The position numbers were made by a program, and so were the translations under genes. A stretch of DNA of 64,000 nucleotides from an uncultured Opitutales bacterium. Lineage in GTDB: Bacteria; Verrucomicrobiota; Verrucomicrobiia; Opitutales; Seribacteraceae. The notes below the pieces were generated by a model that saw only the letters and a list, made by a program, of their open reading frames with translations, was not told the DNA's origin and ran no database searches. This document shows positions 28,211 to 35,909 of the stretch, in pieces. The stretch covers positions 1 to 64,000 of the forward strand of contig CALSTX010000015.1 in NCBI GenBank assembly GCA_943789375.1, read 5' to 3'. Every line of letters begins with the position of its first letter. Position 1 is the first letter of the stretch.

Positions 28211-28780
28211 ATGTCTCAATCCGCTCCATCTTCATCCGCTCCACTTTTGGGTAAGACTATTGCTCTTGGGGTATCTGGTTCTATTGCGGCCTATAAAGCG
28301 GCGGATGTAATAAGTGAATTGAGGAAGTCTGGTGCGGATGTTCAGGTGGTGATGACGGAATCTGCAACTAAGTTTATCTCTGCCTTGACCTTGGGTACAC
28401 TTTCGCGAAATCCGGTTATGTCCTCCTTTTGGAACGAGGAAGGGTGGCAACCCGGGCACATTGAACTGGCTGACAAGATTGACCTTTTTCTCGTTGCCCC
28501 CGCCACCGCCCAACAAATTGGCAACTATGCCAACGGCTTAGCTCCTGATCTCTTGGGAGCGATTTATTTGGCGACTCAAGCCCCAATAATGCTGGCTCCG
28601 GCAATGAACGGGAAAATGTATGAGCACGAAGCTGTGCGAAAGAACCTTGATATCTTGAAGGGCAGGGGAGTGGAGATTATTGATCCTGTGGTTGGAGAAC
28701 TGGCGTGCGGGTACAAGGGCATGGGGAAACTTGCTCCACTTGCTGTTATCACAGAGCGGGTGTTTTCATTTTTCAGCTAA
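28211..28780 (+). CDS. coaC: Phosphopantothenoylcysteine decarboxylase, monofunctional
   Basis: The 189-residue flavoprotein decarboxylates 4'-phosphopantothenoylcysteine in CoA synthesis. Motifs are GKTIALGVSGSIAAYKA (FMN fold start), IELADKIDLFLVAPATAQQIG, LAPAMNGKMYEH with the PAMN signature, and ELACGYKGMGKLA carrying the catalytic Cys. The CoaB synthetase domain usually fused in bacterial Dfp is missing and must be encoded elsewhere. I took the ATG at 28211; a TTG lies two codons upstream. Confidence 0.88.
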   Translation: MSQSAPSSSAPLLGKTIALGVSGSIAAYKAADVISELRKSGADVQVVMTESATKFISALTLGTLSRNPVMSSFWNEEGWQPGHIELADKIDLFLVAPATAQQIGNYANGLAPDLLGAIYLATQAPIMLAPAMNGKMYEHEAVRKNLDILKGRGVEIIDPVVGELACGYKGMGKLAPLAVITERVFSFFS

Positions 28781-29050
28781 CCCGTATGCTAAAGCCTGCA
28801 TAATTGTGTACGCTTTATTAAATGAGCACGACCTTCGCCTAGAGATTAAGTAATATTCTTGGGTTTGACCCTTTTTAGCGTCTACCACTTATACAATTCA
28901 TACAAGGTGACATTTGAATCTTTTACTGGAGGGAAAATAATACTTTATTGCTTCAGCTTGTGGGGAACAATTGTGAATGAGTGGAGTGGGGGTACAAAAC
29001 CTGTTAAACTGGGAAGTTTAACTTCAAAGTTAGCCACTAAAAGTTGATGT
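28781..29050. other. Non-coding stretch with one hairpin
   Basis: Between coaC and the hpf terminator there is no convincing gene. A 62-codon plus-strand frame at 28859-29047 has no family look and no ribosome-binding site. One perfect hairpin is present: GTTAAACT (29003-29010) and AGTTTAAC (29015-29022) around a GGGA loop. It might help end the coaC transcript, but no T run follows. Confidence 0.4.
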
Positions 29051-29083
29051 AAAAAAAACGCTTGGTTCGGAAACCAAGCGTTT
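29051..29083 (-). terminator. Intrinsic terminator of hpf
   Basis: On the minus strand a 12-base stem (29083-29072 pairing with 29067-29056, core ACGCTTGGTT) with a four-base loop is followed by eight T residues (29058-29051). It lies 25 bases after the hpf stop codon. Confidence 0.9.
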
Positions 29084-29107
29084 ACTGAGGTGAGAGTTGG
29101 GGTGAAA

Positions 29108-29458
29108 TTAGGCAGCGTTCTTAAGGTCGTGAAGAGAGGATTGTTTCCTTTTAACACGACGCAGGCGGGAACGACGGCGAAGACCACGGTCTAATTTTTC
29201 AACAAGCTCGTCGATGGCTTTGTTGATGGTATGACTGGCGGACGAAATTGTGATGGTGGTTCCCTTTAATTCTACATGACCTTTGGCAACATATTCCTTT
29301 TCATGGGAGGATGATTTGGAGTCATGTTCCAATTCAATTCGTGCACGAATAATTTTCTCCTCGTGTTTAAAAATCTTTTCCATTTTTTCAGAAACGAAAT
29401 TTTTGTGACCTTCTTTGAGTTCGAAGTGAACACCGGAGAGAATTAGATTATTCTTCAT
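29108..29458 (-). CDS. hpf: Ribosome hibernation-promoting factor, short form
   Basis: The 116-residue HPF/RaiA-family protein binds the 30S subunit and inactivates or dimerises ribosomes in slow growth. Motifs are LILSGVHFELKEGHKNFVSEKMEKI, IRARIELEHD, the VELKGTTITISS strand, and the conserved AIDELVEKLDRGLRR helix, followed by a basic tail. The long-form C-terminal dimerisation domain is absent. It is monocistronic, with its own terminator. Confidence 0.9.
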   Translation of the reverse strand: MKNNLILSGVHFELKEGHKNFVSEKMEKIFKHEEKIIRARIELEHDSKSSSHEKEYVAKGHVELKGTTITISSASHTINKAIDELVEKLDRGLRRRSRLRRVKRKQSSLHDLKNAA

Positions 29459-29534
29459 ATGCGTTATTTATTATTATGGTTAATGATTTTGATTGCTTGC
29501 TTGTGGCAAACGAATTCAACTTTACACAAAAATG

Positions 29535-29563
29535 TTGGGAACGCCAAAAAAAGTTAGTATTTT
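29535..29563 (+). promoter_or_regulatory. Candidate sigma-70 promoter for the RluA-family gene
   Basis: TTGGGA (29535-29540) and TATTTT (29558-29563) are separated by 17 bases, about 40 bases before the ATG at 29604. The ATG is preceded by GTGAGGGTTAATT, a reasonable ribosome-binding site. Confidence 0.35.
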
Positions 29564-29603
29564 TTTCTACAAGTTAAAAAGTGTGGGTAAGTGAGGGTTA
29601 ATT

Positions 29604-30392
29604 ATGATCAATGAACCCGACTTCGCACCCATGGTACTCCTTGAAGATTTCAAGGATTGGATTCTTTATGAAGATGATCATGTTTTAGTGCTGGATAAAC
29701 CAGGCTGGTTAGTTTGTCACCCTTCCAAGAATGGACCGTGGTCAAGCTTAGTGGGTGCTGCGAAGGAATACCTTGGGCTAGAGTCAATTCATTTGGCTAG
29801 TCGCTTAGATCGGGAAACTAGCGGGGTTGTTTTATTAGCGAAGCATAGAAAAGCGGCAAGCCATTGGCAAAAAGCGATTGAAGAAAAGCGAGTTAAACGT
29901 CGTTACTTGGCCATAGTAAGAGGAGAGCTCACAGAAGAGGTGACCGTTTCCAATTTTTTAGGAAATGATCCACATAGTGATGTATTTGTGAAGCAACGGG
30001 TGTTAGAGCACAAAACAAATAAGGCAAAGAAGGCAGAAACTCTTTATATTCCAGTGCTTGCTCGAAACGGACATACTTTTTGCCGAGTCCTTACTCTTAC
30101 GGGAAGAAAACACCAAATTCGGGTTCATGCACAGTGGATGGGGTATCCTTTAGTTGGGGAGAAACTTTATGGTGAAGATGAAAATATTTATCTAAAATTT
30201 TGTCAGGAAGGGTGGAAAAATGAATGGATGGAATCTCTAGGTATGAGGCGACAGGCATTACATGGCGAATGGCTTGGATTTGAGGAGGAGGAGGGCGAAT
30301 CTTTTACGGCAAAAATGGCAGGTGATATGGTTTCGTTTCTTCAAAATGTGCTTGAAGTTGATGGAAATGAGTTGGAGCTTTTACTAAAATGA
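29604..30392 (+). CDS. RluA-family pseudouridine synthase
   Basis: The 262-residue enzyme converts specific uridines in rRNA or tRNA to pseudouridine. It shows the RluA core: YEDDHVLVLDKPGWLVCHP, the catalytic motif HLASRLDRETSGVVLLAK (Asp of RLD), KRRYLAIVRG, and LTLTGRKHQIRVH near the end. There is no S4 domain, which suggests a RluA/TruC-like rather than RluD-like member. The modified position cannot be told. A second RluA-family gene lies at 45036-45782. Confidence 0.88.
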   Translation: MINEPDFAPMVLLEDFKDWILYEDDHVLVLDKPGWLVCHPSKNGPWSSLVGAAKEYLGLESIHLASRLDRETSGVVLLAKHRKAASHWQKAIEEKRVKRRYLAIVRGELTEEVTVSNFLGNDPHSDVFVKQRVLEHKTNKAKKAETLYIPVLARNGHTFCRVLTLTGRKHQIRVHAQWMGYPLVGEKLYGEDENIYLKFCQEGWKNEWMESLGMRRQALHGEWLGFEEEEGESFTAKMAGDMVSFLQNVLEVDGNELELLLK

Positions 30393-30473
30393 AGATTGAG
30401 CTCGAGTTTAGATTGTTTGGTGAGACTATTTGGTTGTCTGCTTGGGACGGAATGATTATTCGAAATCTTTGAC

Positions 30474-31025
30474 ATGAATAGTTCCTCCAATACCCTTTCC
30501 CCTCTTGAGGCCTTAAAGGCTGGGTTTCGCAGGGCCTGTGTGCGTCGATTAGTGGGAGATGAACCAGGTGCCATACAGGTACTCAAAGACGAAATCCCCG
30601 GGCTCGTTGTAAGTTGGGCAAAAGTGAGTAACTTAGAGCCCGCGGAGAAAAAAGCTAAGTTGAAGGAGATGTTCGATGATGAGTCAGGCAGAGCGGACGA
30701 GTTAGCCACAGCCTTTGACTTATTTGCAGGGCGTTTTGAGGCTCGGCTTGCTGGGGTGATGAGAGAAGAACTTGGCCTCGCTGTTTCTCAAATGAAGTCA
30801 TGGCTCCAAGAGCTTTCATTAAATCCTCAAGTTCCTTCCACGGATGAAACAAAAAATGCTGTGGACCAACCGGCTGAAACTATCCCTGAGCTTGCACCAG
30901 AAAACCAAACGGCTGTTGAATCGGAACCAGAAAACAATGAAAATCTTGATCCTCCAAGAGGAATGGGGTTGAAATTTGATGAAATAGAGAAAATGATTGA
31001 TGAAGTTCTGGCTTTTGAATCTTAA
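30474..31025 (+). CDS. Acidic-tailed protein upstream of the MamK-like actin
   Basis: This 183-residue protein matches no family I know. The first 115 residues are helical and basic-to-mixed (EALKAGFRRACVRRL, then MKSWLQELSL). Residues about 120-160 are a disordered, Pro/Glu/Asn-rich acidic stretch, and a short helix ends the protein (GLKFDEIEKMIDEVLAF). It is cytoplasmic. It precedes the MamK-like gene by 79 bases on the same strand, and a helical N-part plus acidic linker and terminal peptide is compatible with a filament adaptor. That role is inference only. Confidence 0.6.
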   Translation: MNSSSNTLSPLEALKAGFRRACVRRLVGDEPGAIQVLKDEIPGLVVSWAKVSNLEPAEKKAKLKEMFDDESGRADELATAFDLFAGRFEARLAGVMREELGLAVSQMKSWLQELSLNPQVPSTDETKNAVDQPAETIPELAPENQTAVESEPENNENLDPPRGMGLKFDEIEKMIDEVLAFES

Positions 31026-31104
31026 CTTTTCTTTGCCGCTTCAAGATTTACCTTCCTAACAAAATTTAATTTCTTATTAAAACCAATAAACTTTTTGACC
31101 TAAC

Positions 31105-32208
31105 ATGATAGATGAGTCCACAGAAGAAGCAGCGGAAAGCACGCCCAAAAAAAGAAAAATGTACATTGGTCTAGATCTTGGAACCCTAAACTCATACATA
31201 CTTACAAAACTTAGCAAAGTAAGCTCTAATGAAAGCGAGGGCCTTCTCGTGCCCACGGTTGTTGGCTATCCGGAAGAGGGCATTTTGGCGGGCATTCTCC
31301 CTGGTAGTTCGAGGATGCTTCACGGTGATGAAGCCTTGGCCAATGAGTTACATTTGCGTTTGGTGAACCCTTTAAACGACGGTGTTATTCAAGATGTAGA
31401 AGCAACCAATTCTTTTCTTTGTTACCTTCGGGATAAAATCGATCCGGAGCGAAAGCATTCGGTTCATTGTGTAATTGGGTTGCCCGCCGCAGCGGATGCA
31501 GAGGCTAAGGAAAATTTGCAAAAGGCGGCAAAGGGAGCTTTCGAAGGCATTCTGTTTATTCCTGAGCCCTTTTTAGCGGCGTTGGGCATGAGAGACGAAA
31601 GTAAGCTGGAAGACCCAGATTACAAAGATCCGGTTAGTAATTCCTTATTTGTAGATGTCGGGGCAGGTACTACAGATTTTTGTATTGTTCAGGGATATTT
31701 CCCCAAGCCGGAAGATTTACTCAGCATTCCATACGCTGGAAATGAAGTTGATGTTTCTTTAGATAAAGCCATCCGTGAAGCTTACCCAGAGGTGGATATT
31801 CCTTTGTCGATGGTTAGGAAGTTTAAGGAGACTTACTCTTATGTCGGAGAAATTGAATCGGGTGCCAGAGTCAAGGTTCCAGTTGAAGGAAAACCTCGAA
31901 AGATTGAGATAGGTAAGCAGGTTGGTGAATCCTGTAACCAATTACTTCAAGAAATTTTTACCTCGATCAAAGAAATTATTGCCGTTGCTTCACCCCAGTC
32001 CGTCTTTGCCATGTTACAAAATATAATTTTGACCGGCGGTGGAAGTCGTATTCGGAATATTGACCAAGAGCTACAGAGGATGCTGGTCGATGACGATTAT
32101 GAAGACCCTGAGGTTAGGCTTTCTTCCCGAGAGCTAAAGCCTTTTGTTGCCATTGGCGCTCTGAAAGTGGCGAAGGCTGCCCGTGAAGATCAGTGGATTA
32201 GACCCTAA
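31105..32208 (+). CDS. MamK-like bacterial actin
   Basis: The 367-residue actin/Hsp70-fold ATPase has the nucleotide-binding motifs YIGLDLGTLNS (phosphate 1, about 20-30), FVDVGAGTTDFC (phosphate 2, about 182-193) and IILTGGGSRIRN (adenosine, about 308-319). VIGLPA precedes them. The region PTVVGYPEE...LHGDEALANELHLRLVNPLNDGVI follows the MamK pattern more closely than MreB, ParM or DnaK, and there is no substrate-binding domain. MamK forms filaments that position magnetosomes, and homologues exist in bacteria that make none. No magnetosome genes are in this window, so the cargo is unknown. Confidence 0.7.
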   Translation: MIDESTEEAAESTPKKRKMYIGLDLGTLNSYILTKLSKVSSNESEGLLVPTVVGYPEEGILAGILPGSSRMLHGDEALANELHLRLVNPLNDGVIQDVEATNSFLCYLRDKIDPERKHSVHCVIGLPAAADAEAKENLQKAAKGAFEGILFIPEPFLAALGMRDESKLEDPDYKDPVSNSLFVDVGAGTTDFCIVQGYFPKPEDLLSIPYAGNEVDVSLDKAIREAYPEVDIPLSMVRKFKETYSYVGEIESGARVKVPVEGKPRKIEIGKQVGESCNQLLQEIFTSIKEIIAVASPQSVFAMLQNIILTGGGSRIRNIDQELQRMLVDDDYEDPEVRLSSRELKPFVAIGALKVAKAAREDQWIRP

Positions 32209-32222
32209 GGGATATACCTTTT

Positions 32223-33113
32223 TTACAAAACTCCGTTCAAAGTTTGATTAAGCCTCTCAAGGCTAGAAATCAACTTTTCCTTGATACTCTCTTCTTCTGG
32301 GTGCTCCCCAAACAAAATTCTCCAGCCTTCCAGTTCTAAATAAGCACTATCCTCAGCTTTCGAGTAGTTTTCCATGCCGCAAGTTCCCAATTGCCTCACA
32401 ATATGATCGGCCACTTGAATCGCTGAGGCTAATTTGGGATTAGTTTGTGCCATACTTGGCTGATTATGCCAATGAATGGAGTCTACAACTTCTTCGGAAA
32501 TGTGATGGTTCCATAGATAATAAGCACCAATTTTTCCATGATCCCATCCGACCAGTTTTTTTTCATTCTCTAACAGTTCTTGGTAGGAATCATATCCTTT
32601 TTTGTAAACCTCAGAAAAATGTTCAGGGAAAGTAATAGCAAGAATGAGAATGCCAAGATTGTGGAGTAGTCCAGCAACATAATCTGCTTCCTGCTCAAAT
32701 TCCTCTTCTGCAAAGGATAAGATCTCCCGGGTAAGCATAGCTGTCCCGATACTATGCTTCCAAAAATCTACCCAAGGAAAGGAAGAGCTTTTTTTTCCGA
32801 GCTTAAATATTTCCTCAATAACAGGCGTTGCGGCGATCAAGTCCTTGATACGGTTGAGCCCTAAAAAAATAGATGCTTCCTCTACTCCAGAAATACGCTC
32901 ATTTTCTTTACTTCCAAAAAAGATCGAATTGACCAAATCAAGAACCCGGGTGGTTAATGAAGGGTCAAGCCGAATTACTTCTGCGATTTGGCCAACAAAA
33001 CTGTCGTCCGAGTCCAAAAGGTCCCGCAAAGTATCATTGATACTTTTGAGTGATGCTAATTTTGGGCACTGATTAATCCTTTCGATAAGGAGGAAATCAG
33101 TAGGTTTCTTCAT
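32223..33113 (-). CDS. HDOD-domain signalling protein
   Basis: The 296-residue protein is made almost entirely of an HDOD domain (degenerate HD fold). Key parts are CPKLASLKSINDTLRDLL, the core IAEVIRLDPSLTTRVLDLVNS, VEEASIFLGLNRIKDLI, and AGLLHNLGILIL in place of the full HD pair, with a later HWHNQPS. HDOD proteins act in signalling and motility control without known catalysis. It converges on the MamK-like gene with only 14 bases between the stop codons. Confidence 0.82.
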   Translation of the reverse strand: MKKPTDFLLIERINQCPKLASLKSINDTLRDLLDSDDSFVGQIAEVIRLDPSLTTRVLDLVNSIFFGSKENERISGVEEASIFLGLNRIKDLIAATPVIEEIFKLGKKSSSFPWVDFWKHSIGTAMLTREILSFAEEEFEQEADYVAGLLHNLGILILAITFPEHFSEVYKKGYDSYQELLENEKKLVGWDHGKIGAYYLWNHHISEEVVDSIHWHNQPSMAQTNPKLASAIQVADHIVRQLGTCGMENYSKAEDSAYLELEGWRILFGEHPEEESIKEKLISSLERLNQTLNGVL

Positions 33114-33173
33114 TTAGTTTACGATCTTCTTCAATATATTGATCACAAACCTGAGATTAAGTGAATATTAGCT

Positions 33174-33581
33174 TTATTCTTGGAGTAAAACGCTGCTCGG
33201 TCTGTGTGGAGAGATGAATACACCTTCTTGAACACACTTGTCGTAATAGTTCTGCAAGAGAAGATTGGTGTTTGTATTTTGACCAATGACCATGCTATCA
33301 CCTGAAGAAGAAAGAATTTGTGAGCTTCCATCTGCTCTTTTTTGAAGGTAAATCTCATTTCCGGCATTCGCTGACATAAAAGATTGAATGGATGGGTCTT
33401 GTAACAATTCTTGACGAAGAGAGGCAACCGGTTTGCTGGTATCAGAAAAAGATGTGGCGTCTTGAAGTTCGGCCGAGAAAGCCCGGTTACTTTTTTGAAA
33501 TTGAACAGGAGTAGGAGCCGAAAAATTGTCGATTAAATTTTTACCTACATTGAGCAAACCACTAGCAAGAACTGTATTCAT
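33174..33581 (-). CDS. Hypothetical 135-residue protein
   Basis: The protein has no signal peptide or membrane helix and is rich in Ser, Asn and Gln. It starts MNTVLASGLLNVGKNLIDNF and contains QILSSSGDSMVIGQNTNTNLL. I recognise no family. It lies between the HDOD gene and asd on the same strand, with gaps of 31 to 60 bases. Coding status rests on the start, length and spacing only. Confidence 0.45.
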   Translation of the reverse strand: MNTVLASGLLNVGKNLIDNFSAPTPVQFQKSNRAFSAELQDATSFSDTSKPVASLRQELLQDPSIQSFMSANAGNEIYLQKRADGSSQILSSSGDSMVIGQNTNTNLLLQNYYDKCVQEGVFISPHRPSSVLLQE

Positions 33582-33612
33582 GCCGTTGATTAAGCAGGAT
33601 GTCTGCCAACTT

Positions 33613-34641
33613 TTAGCTAATGAATTCCATACACTTTCGTTCTACCAAAGATTCTGCAATCTGAATTGCATTTAAGGCTGCGCCTTTCCAAAGCTGGTCT
33701 CCTACTACCCAAAAGGCAAGACCATTGGGGAGCGCATGGTCGATGCGGAGGCGGCCGACTCCGCAAACTTCTTTTTCTGCAAAGTCCAGGGGCATTGGAT
33801 ATCTTCCCGAGCTTGGCAGGTCATAGAGCTCGGCTCCTTCAAAGCTTTCAATGGCATCTCGGGCATCAGGGACATTTACGGGGGAATCAAACTCTGCATT
33901 GACTGAAATAGAATGAGCTCTCATCACAGGCACACGAACACAGGTACAGGAAACATGAACTTTAGGCAGATTAAGAATTTTCCTGCTTTCATTTCTCATC
34001 TTCATTTCTTCCTTGGTATAGCCATCTTCCCGAAAGTCATCAATGTGAGGGATCAGGTTGAAGGCAATGGGGTAGGGAAAGGGCGAATCCTCGTTATTTT
34101 GGCTAGTAGATGAGTCCGTATTGAGCTCGTTCAGTAAGGCATTGGCTCCAGCCGCTCCAGCTCCTGAAACAGCCTGGTATGTTGATGTGATCAGGCGTTT
34201 TAGGCCAAACCTTTTGTGAAGTGGGTAAAGTCCCATTAATGTCACAGCCGTTGAGCAATTTGGGTTGGCTATGATACCCCGATGATTATCAAGCTCCTGA
34301 GGATTAATTTCAGGAATGACCAAAGGAACTTGGGGGTCCATTCGGAAGGCCGAGCTGTTGTCAATGACTACGCAACCTTGGTTTCGGGCGATGTCAGCGA
34401 ATTCAAGGGAAACTTTGGAGCCAGAGCTGAAAATAGCCAGATCAAGACCTTTAAAAGATTCAGCGGAGGTTTCCGTGACTCTTTCTCTATTTCCACAAGC
34501 AAGAATTTCTCTTCCAGCAGACCGGCTGGACGCAAGTAACCTTGCTTCAGTTACAGGAAAATTTCTTTTTTCAAGTAGATGAATAATTTCTTGGCCAACA
34601 GCACCTGTTGCACCTACGATTCCGATACGGTATTTTTTCAA
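33613..34641 (-). CDS. asd: Aspartate-semialdehyde dehydrogenase
   Basis: Asd reduces aspartyl phosphate to the semialdehyde, the branch point to lysine, diaminopimelate, methionine and threonine. The 342-residue protein has the NADP-binding GIVGATGAVGQEI, the active-site GIIANPNCSTAVTLM with catalytic Cys, YQAVSGAGAAG, and CTCVRVPVMRAHS near the catalytic His. The start is a TTG with no ATG alternative. Its first base pair is also the first base of the divergent L,D-transpeptidase start. Confidence 0.93.
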   Translation of the reverse strand: MKKYRIGIVGATGAVGQEIIHLLEKRNFPVTEARLLASSRSAGREILACGNRERVTETSAESFKGLDLAIFSSGSKVSLEFADIARNQGCVVIDNSSAFRMDPQVPLVIPEINPQELDNHRGIIANPNCSTAVTLMGLYPLHKRFGLKRLITSTYQAVSGAGAAGANALLNELNTDSSTSQNNEDSPFPYPIAFNLIPHIDDFREDGYTKEEMKMRNESRKILNLPKVHVSCTCVRVPVMRAHSISVNAEFDSPVNVPDARDAIESFEGAELYDLPSSGRYPMPLDFAEKEVCGVGRLRIDHALPNGLAFWVVGDQLWKGAALNAIQIAESLVERKCMEFIS

Positions 34642-35183
34642 TGAATATAGAAGGTTTATATATAGAGTATGTAAAAGCAGTAAATGCTTTAGGTTTGAAT
34701 GAGTCGAGCACTGTAATGGTAGCCTCCATAAAATGGCAAATCATTGCGGTGTTTAATAATGGGAAAAGCGACAAGGTCTACAAAATGTCAAGTTCGAAGA
34801 AACCTCCATCATGTGTTGAGAATTCTTTGGGCACCCCCTGGGGACTGCACAAAGTGTGTGAGAAAATTGGTACAAATGAACCCTTGGGGATGGTTTTCGA
34901 AGGTAGAAAACCTATTGGATTGAGGTATTGGGAGTGCTCAAGTGAGAAGCAAAAGAAAAACCTTATCACTTCAAGAATTCTTCGTTTAGATGGCCTTGAA
35001 AATGGAGTAAATAAGGGAGGTGGTGTTGATACCTACAACCGGTATGTTTACATCCACGGTACAAATCATGAGGAAAATTTAGGCACGCCTGCAAGTTCAG
35101 GTTGCTTGCAGGTTTCAAATATGGAAGCCCTCGAAATTTCTGAAAATGTGCCTGAAGGCACTCACCTTCTTATACTTTTATGA
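34641..35183 (+). CDS. L,D-transpeptidase (YkuD) domain protein without signal peptide
   Basis: The 180-residue protein (ATG 34641) carries a YkuD domain: a strand VMVASIKWQIIAVF, then NSLGTPWGLHKV, and the active site YVYIHGTNHEENLGTPASSGCLQVSN with catalytic His and Cys. This family makes 3-3 peptidoglycan cross-links or attaches proteins to the wall. Neither this start nor the in-frame ATG at 34608 gives a signal peptide or membrane helix, which is odd for a wall enzyme. It may be exported another way or act on intracellular precursors. Confidence 0.78.
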   Translation: MNIEGLYIEYVKAVNALGLNESSTVMVASIKWQIIAVFNNGKSDKVYKMSSSKKPPSCVENSLGTPWGLHKVCEKIGTNEPLGMVFEGRKPIGLRYWECSSEKQKKNLITSRILRLDGLENGVNKGGGVDTYNRYVYIHGTNHEENLGTPASSGCLQVSNMEALEISENVPEGTHLLILL

Positions 35184-35209
35184 ACTTCAATGACTCTGTC
35201 AGGCAGGGT

Positions 35210-35896
35210 TTAATTAAAAACCTGAGATTCTGTATCAAGGAAATAAGAAACCCTTTTTACTACTTCCTTTGGGCTTTCATCATCGTTGGTTTCCACGCAA
35301 ATGGTTTTTGTGTTGGCAGAACGAATCGTTGTTTTGATAGACTCTTGTTCGATACTCGGTGAATCTGAGTCAAAAATTATTGAATTGTAGTTTATTTGTC
35401 GGAGCTGAATGAGGGCATCATCGTGTTGTACCGTTTGATTGACTGAGTAACCATTCTCAGTGAGTAAATTGGCAATACAAGTACGCATGTGATCATCCGC
35501 TATGTGAACAAGGATAGAAATAGCTCTTTTTTGCCGTAGCAACTCCAATACTTTTTCAACTTTGATCGGCTTTGTCAAAAAAGCATATGCTCCGAGGGAG
35601 ACTGCAAGTTCTTGGAGCTCGGGTGTAGAATACGCACTAAAAAAGATAAACTTAGGTAATCTTGTTTTTTTTTCCTTAAGTTTCTTAAAAGCATCGACTC
35701 CATTCATTTCAGGCATTTGGATATCCATGAGTACAAAATTGAAGTCTTCTGTTAGGCAAAGATCTAGAGCCTCTTTACCATTTTCTGCAACTTCTGTCTG
35801 AAATCCTTCATCTATGAGAATATCGTTCATCGTTTCGCGGATAGCGGGGTGATCGTCAACAATAAGAATATGGTTTGGTTTGTTGGTATTTTTCAC
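35210..35896 (-). CDS. Response regulator with two receiver-like domains
   Basis: The 228-residue protein starts at a GTG. The first receiver domain is complete: DD at 14-15, phospho-acceptor Asp58 in VLMDIQMP, a Ser/Ala switch near 88, and Lys109 in FLTKPI. The second half (about 127-220) resembles a receiver, with a DD at 134-135 and IIFDSDS at 173-178, but it lacks the conserved Lys, so it is probably degenerate. There is no DNA-binding domain. It follows the sensor kinase by 13 bases and is its likely partner. Confidence 0.8.
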   Translation of the reverse strand: MKNTNKPNHILIVDDHPAIRETMNDILIDEGFQTEVAENGKEALDLCLTEDFNFVLMDIQMPEMNGVDAFKKLKEKKTRLPKFIFFSAYSTPELQELAVSLGAYAFLTKPIKVEKVLELLRQKRAISILVHIADDHMRTCIANLLTENGYSVNQTVQHDDALIQLRQINYNSIIFDSDSPSIEQESIKTTIRSANTKTICVETNDDESPKEVVKRVSYFLDTESQVFN

Positions 35897-35909
35897 AAGT
35901 AATTATATT

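Noticed and set aside
28859..29047. 62-codon plus-strand frame between coaC and hpf
   Set aside because: It has no ribosome-binding site or family resemblance, and it contains a hairpin.
31105..32208. DnaK chaperone
   Set aside because: It is too short, has no substrate-binding domain, and the motifs fit MamK-like actins better.
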